DNA of 5,424 nt, from positions 1 to 5,424 of the forward strand of contig JAEWCA010000087.1 in the NCBI GenBank assembly GCA_023390875.1, in the 5' to 3' direction. Origin of the DNA: Actinomycetes bacterium. GTDB lineage: Bacteria > Actinomycetota > Actinomycetes > Actinomycetales > Cellulomonadaceae. This document shows, piece by piece, positions 1-4,792 of this stretch (position 1 is the stretch's first letter; each line of letters starts with the position of its first letter). The position numbers were made by a program, and so were the translations under genes. The notes under the pieces are model-generated. The model worked only from the letters and a program-made list of their open reading frames with translations. It had not been told where the DNA came from and made no database searches.

Positions 1-140
1 CCTCGTCGAGCGACTGCGTCGCCGTGGCCATCTCACCGAGGTGGAACAGCACGGTCACGAGGCTCGCGGGGTTCGCGTCTATCTTGTCGGCGAAGTCGTT
101 GAGCGACGAGCCGTGACGCAGCCGCACGACGGTGGTGCCG
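1..140 (-). other. Antisense fragment of a second, divergent infB (probable chimeric contig end)
   Basis: Read on the minus strand, this stretch encodes an IF-2 N-domain segment that starts [15 protein letters not shown] and ends ATATQSLDE. The same peptide is encoded on the plus strand at 280-419, with base i pairing to base 420-i. The two copies differ at 12 of 140 bases (56, 62-64, 68, 80, 101, 104, 116, 125, 131, 136). Only one change alters the protein, a Ser-to-Thr in the G(S/T)T tripeptide; the rest are synonymous, including a TCG/AGC serine swap and one ATA isoleucine codon, rare at this GC level. This is the pattern of a real infB from another strain or species, not of decay or random error. 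The join lies around 129-141, where GGTGGTGCCG can be read either as antisense infB or as the Gly-rich linker of the sense infB. A genuine inverted partial duplication is possible but less likely. Confidence 0.85.
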
Positions 141-419
141 GTCGTGGCAGCACGCAGGGTGCCTTCGGTCGTGCGGGCGGTCGTCCCGTCCGCGGCCGCA
201 AGTCGAAGCGTGCGAAGCGGCAGGAGTTCGAGCAGATGCAGGCGCCGTCGCTCGGCGGCGTCAGCGTCCCCCGCGGCAACGGCTCCACGGTCGTCCGGCT
301 GCGGCACGGCTCGTCCCTGAACGACTTCGCCGACAAGATCGACGCGAACCCGGCGTCGCTCGTCACCGTGCTGTTCCACCTCGGTGAGATGGCCACGGCG
401 ACGCAGTCGCTCGACGAGG
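1..419. repeat. Imperfect inverted repeat: arms 1-140 and 280-419
   Basis: The left arm is the reverse complement of the right arm at 128 of 140 positions without gaps, and homology stops abruptly at 140/280. The spacer 141-279 is ordinary infB coding sequence. The right arm is the in-frame copy belonging to the infB of this window. The outer edge of the left arm is the window edge, so the full length of the inverted homology is unknown. Confidence 0.9.
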
Positions 420-2086
420 ACACGTTCGGCACGCTGGCCGCCGAGCTCGGCTACGTCATCGAGATGGTGTCGGCCGAGGAGGAGGACCGCGAGCTGCTCG
501 GGGCCTTCGACATCGACCTGGACGCCGAGCTCGAGGCCGAGGGCGACGAGGACCTGCAGGCGCGCCCGCCGGTCGTCACCGTCATGGGTCACGTCGACCA
601 CGGCAAGACCAAGCTCCTCGACGCGATCCGCCAGACGGACGTCGTCGCGGGCGAGGCCGGCGGCATCACGCAGCACATCGGTGCCTACCAGGTGCGCGCC
701 GAGCACGAGGGCGTCGACCGGGCCATCACGTTCATCGACACCCCGGGTCACGAGGCGTTCACCGCCATGCGTGCCCGCGGTGCGCAGGTCACCGACATCG
801 CGATCCTCGTGGTCGCGGCGGACGACGGCGTGATGCCCCAGACGATCGAGGCGCTCAACCACGCCCAGGCGGCGAACGTGCCGATCGTGGTCGCGGTGAA
901 CAAGGTGGACAAGGAGGGGGCCAACCCCGCCAAGATCCGCCAGCAGCTCACCGAGTACAACCTCGTGGCCGAGGAGTACGGCGGCGACACCATGTTCGTC
1001 GACGTGTCGGCGAAGCAGAACATGGGCATCGACCAGCTCCTCGAGGCCGTCCTGCTGACGGCGGACGCGGCGCTCGACCTGCGGGCCAACCCCGACAAGG
1101 ACGCGCGCGGTGTCGCCATCGAGGCGAACCTCGACAAGGGCCGCGGTGCGGTCGCGACGGTGCTGGTCCAGTCCGGCACGCTGCGCGTCGGCGACGCGAT
1201 CGTCGCGGGCACGGCCCACGGCCGCGTCCGGGCGATGTTCGACGAGCACGGCAACGCCGTCGCCGAGGCGGGCCCGGCCCGTCCGGTGCAGGTCCTCGGC
1301 CTGGCGTCGGTGCCGAGCGCCGGTGACACGCTGCTCGTCGCTCCCGAGGAGCGCACGGCGCGGCAGATCGCCGAGAAGCGCGAGGCCGCCGAGCGCGCCG
1401 CCCTCCTGGCCAAGCGCCGCAAGCGCATCAGCCTCGAGGACTTCACGCAGGCGCTGCAGCAGGGCAAGGTCGAGACGCTCAACCTCGTCCTCAAGGGCGA
1501 CGTGTCGGGTGCCGTCGAGGCGCTCGAGGACGCGCTGCTCAAGATCGACGTGGGCGAGGAGGTCGACCTGCGGGTCATCCACCGCGGCGTCGGTGCGATC
1601 ACGCAGAACGACGTCAACCTGGCGACGGTCGACTCGGCCATCATCATCGGGTTCAACGTCAAGTACGCGGAGCGCGTCGAGGAGCTGGCCGACCGCGAGG
1701 GCGTCGACGTGCGCTTCTACTCGGTCATCTACCAGGCGATCGACGACGTCGAGGCGGCCCTCAAGGGCATGCTCAAGCCGGAGTACGAGGAGGTGCAGCT
1801 CGGCACCGCGGAGATCCGCGAGGTCTTCCGCTCCTCGAAGTTCGGCAACATCGCGGGCTCGATCGTGCGCTCCGGCCTCATCCGCCGGAACACGAAGGCG
1901 CGCGTGCTGCGTGGTGGCAAGGTCATCGGGGACAACCTGACGATCGAGTCGCTCAAGCGGTTCAAGGACGACGCGACCGAGGTCCGCGAGGGCTTCGAGT
2001 GCGGTATCGGCCTGGGGTCGTTCAACGACCTGCAGGTCGAGGACGTCATCGAGACGTGGGAGATGCGCGAGAAGCCTCGCGCCTGA
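131..2086 (+). CDS. infB: Translation initiation factor IF-2, 5' end missing
   Basis: IF-2 is the GTPase that places initiator fMet-tRNA on the 30S subunit and promotes 50S joining. About 651 residues are present, against roughly 900-1000 in actinobacterial IF-2; most of the low-complexity N-terminal region is absent. In order: end of the Gly/Arg-rich linker and the basic [13 protein letters not shown] stretch (to about 230), IF2_N-type domain (about 240-470), then the G domain with G1 GHVDHGKT at 587-610, G2 GGITQHIG at 659-682, G3 DTPGHEAF with its catalytic His codon at 749-751, G4 NKVD at 899-910 and G5 SAK at 1007-1015. Domain II (about 1100-1350), domain III (about 1465-1760) and the fMet-tRNA-binding C2 barrel (about 1790-2070) follow intact to the TGA at 2084. 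The frame is open back to an ATG at 41, but the first 30 residues from there are antisense infB read in a meaningless frame, so no true start lies in this window. It heads the infB-rbfA pair. Confidence 0.97.
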   Translation, partial: GGAGRGSTQGAFGRAGGRPVRGRKSKRAKRQEFEQMQAPSLGGVSVPRGNGSTVVRLRHGSSLNDFADKIDANPASLVTVLFHLGEMATATQSLDEDTFGTLAAELGYVIEMVSAEEEDRELLGAFDIDLDAELEAEGDEDLQARPPVVTVMGHVDHGKTKLLDAIRQTDVVAGEAGGITQHIGAYQVRAEHEGVDRAITFIDTPGHEAFTAMRARGAQVTDIAILVVAADDGVMPQTIEALNHAQAANVPIVVAVNKVDKEGANPAKIRQQLTEYNLVAEEYGGDTMFVDVSAKQNMGIDQLLEAVLLTADAALDLRANPDKDARGVAIEANLDKGRGAVATVLVQSGTLRVGDAIVAGTAHGRVRAMFDEHGNAVAEAGPARPVQVLGLASVPSAGDTLLVAPEERTARQIAEKREAAERAALLAKRRKRISLEDFTQALQQGKVETLNLVLKGDVSGAVEALEDALLKIDVGEEVDLRVIHRGVGAITQNDVNLATVDSAIIIGFNVKYAERVEELADREGVDVRFYSVIYQAIDDVEAALKGMLKPEYEEVQLGTAEIREVFRSSKFGNIAGSIVRSGLIRRNTKARVLRGGKVIGDNLTIESLKRFKDDATEVREGFECGIGLGSFNDLQVEDVIETWEMREKPRA

Positions 2087-2100
2087 TCCCGGACGGCTGA

Positions 2101-2140
2101 CCGCGGGGCGGGCGAGGCATCGCCCTTGCCCGCCCCGCGG
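2101..2140 (+). terminator. GC-only hairpin between infB and rbfA, possible attenuator
   Basis: The 13-base arm CCGCGGGGCGGGC at 2101-2113 is perfectly complementary to 2128-2140, with a 14-base loop. A competing inner hairpin, GGGCGA (2110-2115) with TCGCCC (2120-2125), shares bases with the outer stem. No T-tract follows, so a classical intrinsic terminator is unlikely. It may cause partial termination, a pause, an RNA processing point or 3'-end protection for infB mRNA. Because rbfA follows with its own good ribosome site and no clear promoter, readthrough is presumed to be common. Confidence 0.45.
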
Positions 2141-2169
2141 CGTCACCACGGAAGGAAGGACAGTTTCAG

Positions 2170-2610
2170 ATGGCTGACACCGCACGCGCCCGCAAGCTCG
2201 CAGAGCGCATCCAGCAGGTCGTCGCGCAGATGCTCGACACCCGCATCAAGGACCCGCGGCTCGGGTTCGTCACGGTCACCGACGTCCGGGTCACGGGCGA
2301 CCTGCAGCACGCGGACGTGTTCTACACGGTGTACGGCGACGACGAGGCCCGCGCGGACAGCGCGAAGGCGCTCGAGAGCGCCAAGGGCGTCATCCGGTCC
2401 GAGGTCGGCAAGCAGACGGGCATCCGCCTGACGCCGACGCTCGCGTTCCACCTCGACGCGGTGCCCGAGACCGCCGCGCACCTCGACGCCGCGCTGGTCG
2501 AGGCCGCTCGTCGGGACGCCGAGGTCGCGGCGCTCGCGTCGAAGGCGTCGTACGCCGGCGACGCGGACCCGTACCGGCACCCGGAGGACGAGGACGCCGC
2601 CGAGGCGTGA
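2170..2610 (+). CDS. rbfA: 30S ribosome-binding factor RbfA
   Basis: RbfA is a cytoplasmic single KH-fold protein that binds immature 30S subunits near the 5' end of 16S rRNA and helps late maturation, notably in the cold. The 146-residue product is close to the family size (133 in E. coli). The N-terminal helix [16 protein letters not shown] (6-22) is followed by the conserved [20 protein letters not shown] segment (26-45) and the KH helix with the family A-x-G kink, AKG, at residues 71-73. The strand [11 protein letters not shown] (86-96) closes the domain. The last 20 or so residues form an Asp/Glu-rich tail, common in actinobacterial members. The ATG at 2170 is fixed by the purine-rich Shine-Dalgarno run GGAAGGAAGGA at 2150-2160, nine bases upstream. 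It lies 83 bp after infB on the same strand, the usual order, and ends just before a strong terminator. Confidence 0.96.
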   Translation: MADTARARKLAERIQQVVAQMLDTRIKDPRLGFVTVTDVRVTGDLQHADVFYTVYGDDEARADSAKALESAKGVIRSEVGKQTGIRLTPTLAFHLDAVPETAAHLDAALVEAARRDAEVAALASKASYAGDADPYRHPEDEDAAEA

Positions 2611-2621
2611 CGCGCCGGACG

Positions 2622-2670
2622 GCATGACGAAGCCCCGAGGACCGTCGCGGTCCCCGGGGCTTCGTCGTGC
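2622..2670. terminator. Strong hairpin terminator shared by convergent rbfA and MFS genes
   Basis: GACGAAGCCCCG at 2626-2637 pairs perfectly with 2655-2666. The stem extends outward through one G-T wobble and three more pairs to 2622/2670. After a single A/C mismatch it continues inward with GGACCG (2639-2644) against CGGTCC (2648-2653) around a three-base loop. No long T-tract is present on either strand. It sits 11 bp after the rbfA stop and 8 bp from the stop of the convergent transporter gene, so it most likely terminates both transcripts. Confidence 0.85.
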
Positions 2671-2678
2671 AACGGGCG

Positions 2679-4136
2679 TCAGACGTCGACGGTCTGCGCC
2701 ACGCGCCCGGTGCTGCGCGGCATCGCCAGCGTGACGAGCGCCCCGAGCGCCACGATCGCGGCCGCGACGTACGCGGCGGGCTCGAGGCCGGCGGCGTACC
2801 CGTCCGGCGTCAGGGTGCCGCCCGCGCCCTGGAAGACGGCGACCAGGACGGCGATGCCGAGCGCCCCGCCGATCTCCCGGATGGTGGAGTTCACCGAGCT
2901 CGCGGTGCCGTGGTCGTCGGGCGCCATGTCGGCGAGGACGGCCGTGGCGGACGGCGCGAACGTCAGGCCCATGCCGATGCCGGCGAGCGCGAGCCCGGGG
3001 ACGAGGTCGGCGTACACGACGCCGCCCTGGCCGACGAGGAAGCCCTGCCACGCGAGCCCGGCGGCCTGGAGCGCGAGCCCGGAGGCGAGCAGCGGCCGGA
3101 CGCCGATGCGGGGTGCGAGCATGCCCGCGACGGGGGCGACGAGCATCGGTGCGGCGGTCCAGGGGAGCGTGCGGACCCCGGCCTCGAGCGGCGTGTAGCC
3201 GAGCCCGATCTGCAGGTACTGCGAGAGCAGGAACACCAGGCCGAACACGCCGATGGAGAACGCGAGCGCGCTGACGTTCGCGACGGTGAACGAGCGGACG
3301 CGGAACAGCCGCAGCGGGACGAGCGGGTGGTCGGTGCGGGACTCGCGCAGCAGGAAGCCGGCGAGCAGGAGGACGCCGAGCGTCATGCCGCCGAGCACCC
3401 GGGCGGAGCCCCAGCCGTCGTCGTTGCCGCGGATGATGGCCCAGACGAGGGAGAGCACGCCGGTGCCGGCGAGCACGAGGCCGAGCACGTCGAGCCGCTG
3501 GCGGCGTCCGTGCGACTCGGGCAGCGCCCAGCGGACCAGCGGGATCGCCACGATCGCGACGGGCACGTTGATCCAGAAGATGGCCTCCCAGGAGATGCCG
3601 TCGACGACCGCGCCGCCGATGACGGGCCCGAGCGCGACGCCGAGGCCGGACACGGCGCCCCAGATCCCGATGGCCATGGCCCGCTTGGCGGCGGGCACGG
3701 CGCCGGCGAGCAGCGTGAGCGACAGCGGCATGACGGCGGCGGCACCCGCGCCCTGCAGTGCGCGGGCGGCGATGAGCATCTCGGCGCTCGTCGAGAGCGC
3801 GGACGCGACGGACGCGAGCGCGAACACCGAGATGCCGATGACGAACACGCGCCGGCGGCCGAAGCGGTCGCCGAGGGTCGCGGCGGCGATCATCAGGCTC
3901 GCGAACGCGAGCGTGTAGGCGTTGACCATCCACTGCAGCTGCTCGAGCGACGCGGACAGCTCGGTGCGCAGGACGGGGAGCGCGGTCGTCATGACGAGGT
4001 TGTCGAGCGTCGCCATGAACATCGGGAGCGACGCGGCGACGAGGGCCACGGCGACGGGCACGGTGCGGCGGGCCCGGACCCGGCCGGGCGCGTCGGTGAC
4101 GGCGGACCGGGGTGGGGCGGAGGGCGCGATGGTCAC
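2679..4136 (-). CDS. DHA2-type (EmrB/QacA) MFS drug efflux transporter
   Basis: This is a predicted proton-coupled multidrug exporter of the cytoplasmic membrane, 485 residues, usual for the 14-helix DHA2 branch. Visible signatures: LDNLVMTTALP at 44-54 (family LDxTVVNVALP, with unusual N-L-V and T-T substitutions), motif A GDRFGRRR at 89-96, motif B RALQGAGAA from R125, antiporter motif C as GVALGPVIGG at 166-175, and WEAIFWINVP at 183-192. Hydrophobic segments fall near 26-48, 71-88, 96-113, 118-140, 152-175, 185-203, 213-232, 247-263, 283-305, 321-339, 346-366, 372-395, 415-435 and 452-472, giving 14. The basic N-terminus (RVRARR) fits an inside location. I chose the GTG at 4136 because AAGGAG sits five bases before it; a TTG at 4172 is in frame but has no ribosome site and falls at the predicted transcription start. 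It is divergent from a TetR gene, the classic arrangement for repressor-controlled efflux. Substrate cannot be told. Confidence 0.93.
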   Translation of the reverse strand: MTIAPSAPPRSAVTDAPGRVRARRTVPVAVALVAASLPMFMATLDNLVMTTALPVLRTELSASLEQLQWMVNAYTLAFASLMIAAATLGDRFGRRRVFVIGISVFALASVASALSTSAEMLIAARALQGAGAAAVMPLSLTLLAGAVPAAKRAMAIGIWGAVSGLGVALGPVIGGAVVDGISWEAIFWINVPVAIVAIPLVRWALPESHGRRQRLDVLGLVLAGTGVLSLVWAIIRGNDDGWGSARVLGGMTLGVLLLAGFLLRESRTDHPLVPLRLFRVRSFTVANVSALAFSIGVFGLVFLLSQYLQIGLGYTPLEAGVRTLPWTAAPMLVAPVAGMLAPRIGVRPLLASGLALQAAGLAWQGFLVGQGGVVYADLVPGLALAGIGMGLTFAPSATAVLADMAPDDHGTASSVNSTIREIGGALGIAVLVAVFQGAGGTLTPDGYAAGLEPAAYVAAAIVALGALVTLAMPRSTGRVAQTVDV

Positions 4137-4141
4137 GGTGG

Positions 4142-4147
4142 CTCCTT
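4142..4147 (-). promoter_or_regulatory. Ribosome binding site deciding the MFS start
   Basis: On the minus strand AAGGAG is followed by CCACC and the GTG at 4136, a good Shine-Dalgarno match at close spacing. No comparable site precedes the in-frame TTG at 4172, so the longer N-terminus MLVITQCQQGAT is not expected. Bases 4145-4147 are also the left edge of the inverted repeat described as a possible operator. Confidence 0.85.
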
Positions 4148-4173
4148 GTTGGCATTGAGTGATTACTAACAAG
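4145..4173. promoter_or_regulatory. Imperfect 29-bp inverted repeat, candidate TetR operator
   Basis: CTTGTT at 4145-4150 and AACAAG at 4168-4173 are exact reverse complements centred on base 4159. Inside them, 4 of 8 further position pairs are also complementary, giving 10 of 14 overall. It is AT-richer than its surroundings. On the minus strand it starts at the predicted transcription start of the transporter (about 4171) and reaches its ribosome site. On the plus strand its right end touches the -35 area expected for tetR. Both positions suit a repressor acting on the two divergent genes. The assignment to this TetR protein is inference. Confidence 0.55.
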
Positions 4174-4177
4174 AGCG

Positions 4178-4206
4178 ACCGTAGGCATCGGCTGATAACA
4201 TGTCAA
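4178..4206 (-). promoter_or_regulatory. Predicted promoter of the MFS transporter
   Basis: On the minus strand a perfect -35 box TTGACA (4206-4201) is followed by a 17-base spacer and TACGGT (4183-4178), which keeps the T-A-n-n-n-T core of a -10 box. Transcription would begin near 4171, giving a leader of about 35 bases before the GTG. The -35 box shares base 4201 with the -10 box predicted for tetR on the other strand, so the two polymerases could compete. Confidence 0.6.
4196..4201 (+). promoter_or_regulatory. Predicted -10 box of a leaderless tetR promoter
   Basis: TAACAT lies six bases before the tetR ATG at 4208, so initiation at the usual distance would fall on or next to the A of the start codon. 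No Shine-Dalgarno-like purine run precedes the ATG. This combination is typical of leaderless actinobacterial mRNAs. The matching -35 region, near 4172-4178, shows no good consensus. Confidence 0.5.
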
Positions 4207-4212
4207 CATGTC
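4197..4212. repeat. Perfect tandem repeat AACATGTC x2 spanning the tetR start codon
   Basis: AACATGTC occurs at 4197-4204 and again at 4205-4212. Each unit contains the palindrome ACATGT (4198-4203 and 4206-4211), spaced eight bases apart. Around the first, a wider imperfect dyad TGATAACATGTCAACA (4193-4208) can be drawn. The repeat carries most of the tetR -10 box, the -35 box of the transporter and the tetR ATG, so it could be a second protein-binding site or simply a small duplication. Confidence 0.7.
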
Positions 4213-4792
4213 GCAGCAGAACGTGGTCGCCGACGCCCCCGTGGCCCAGCGCATGACGGGTGCCGCTCGGCGCGACCAGATCCTCGCCGCCGCCCGCACC
4301 GTCTTCGCCGCGCGTGGCTACACCGCCAGCACCGACGAGGTCGCGCGCGCCGCCGGGGTGTCGCAGCCGTACGTCGTGCGCCTGTTCGGCTCGAAGCGCG
4401 AGCTGTTCGTCGAGACGTACCGGCAGGCGAGCGACCAGGTGCTCACCGCGCTCCGGAGCGTCGAGCCCGGTCCCGACGCCGGCCGGCTGATGGGCGACGC
4501 GTACGTCGGGCTGCTTGCCGACCGTGAGCTGCTGCTGCTCCTCATGCACGGGTTCATCGCCGGGACCGACGACGAGGTCGGCCGCATCGCGCGGCACACC
4601 CTCGGCGAGGCGTTCCGGCTGTTCCGCGACGCGTCCGGCGCGGACGAGGACGAGGCCCGGCGGTTCGTCGCGCAGGGCATGCTCATCAACGTGCTGCTCG
4701 CGGTCGGCGCCGCCGACCACACGGGCGAGGACGCCGGCATGGACGCGCTCGTGAAGTGCACCGTCGAGGCCATCGAGGAGCGGAACACGTGA
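4208..4792 (+). CDS. TetR-family transcriptional repressor
   Basis: A 194-residue regulator, the usual TetR size. The N-terminal DNA-binding domain spans about 19-66: helix 1 RRDQILAAARTVFAARG (21-37), helix 2 STDEVARAAG (41-50) and recognition helix region VSQPYVVRLFGSKRELF (51-67), which fits the family pattern of a turn, an aromatic/basic helix and an F-x-x-K-x-x-L end. The rest is the helical ligand-binding and dimer domain, too variable to name an inducer; LLADRELLLLLMHGF (102-116) and the helix around 150-168 likely form its core. The start at ATG 4208 is preferred over ATG 4253 because it lies six bases after a -10 box; neither has a ribosome site. It is divergent from the MFS pump, its probable target, and probably represses itself. 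Its TGA overlaps the truB GTG by four bases (GTGA), which ties a tRNA-modification gene to the regulator's transcript. Confidence 0.93.
   Translation: MSQQNVVADAPVAQRMTGAARRDQILAAARTVFAARGYTASTDEVARAAGVSQPYVVRLFGSKRELFVETYRQASDQVLTALRSVEPGPDAGRLMGDAYVGLLADRELLLLLMHGFIAGTDDEVGRIARHTLGEAFRLFRDASGADEDEARRFVAQGMLINVLLAVGAADHTGEDAGMDALVKCTVEAIEERNT
4775..4780 (+). promoter_or_regulatory. Ribosome binding site for truB inside the end of tetR
   Basis: GAGGAG lies within the last codons of tetR, eight bases before the GTG at 4789. It supports that GTG as the truB start and allows reinitiation by ribosomes finishing tetR. Confidence 0.8.

Noticed and set aside
1..419. Inverted repeat considered as a functional stem-loop or insertion-sequence ends
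   Set aside because: Both arms encode the same conserved IF-2 peptide and differ almost only at synonymous sites, so they are homologous coding sequences and not a selected RNA or transposon structure.
748..1662. Long minus-strand frame inside infB
   Set aside because: It is Ser/Ala/Thr/Arg-rich with no recognisable motif, and it lies opposite the GTPase domain, whose motifs are all intact.
2626..2666. Hairpin after rbfA considered as a mobile-element end or a recombination site
   Set aside because: Its place between two convergent stop codons and its long stem with a tiny loop are fully explained by a shared terminator. No transposase or target duplication is seen.
2667..4169. A 500-codon open frame on the plus strand opposite the MFS gene
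   Set aside because: Its product is a monotonous Arg/Gly/Asp/Glu/His-rich chain with no domain. It is the mirror of a well-supported membrane protein in GC-rich DNA, where antisense frames stay open by codon bias.
4137..4172. Upstream TTG start at 4172 for the MFS gene, adding 12 residues
   Set aside because: There is no ribosome site before it and it falls at the predicted transcription start, whereas the GTG at 4136 has AAGGAG at ideal spacing.
2143..4299. A 718-codon minus-strand open frame covering rbfA, the pump and the start of tetR
   Set aside because: The translation is almost wholly Arg/Ala/Pro/His and crosses three well-defined genes and a terminator, so it is a frame shadow.
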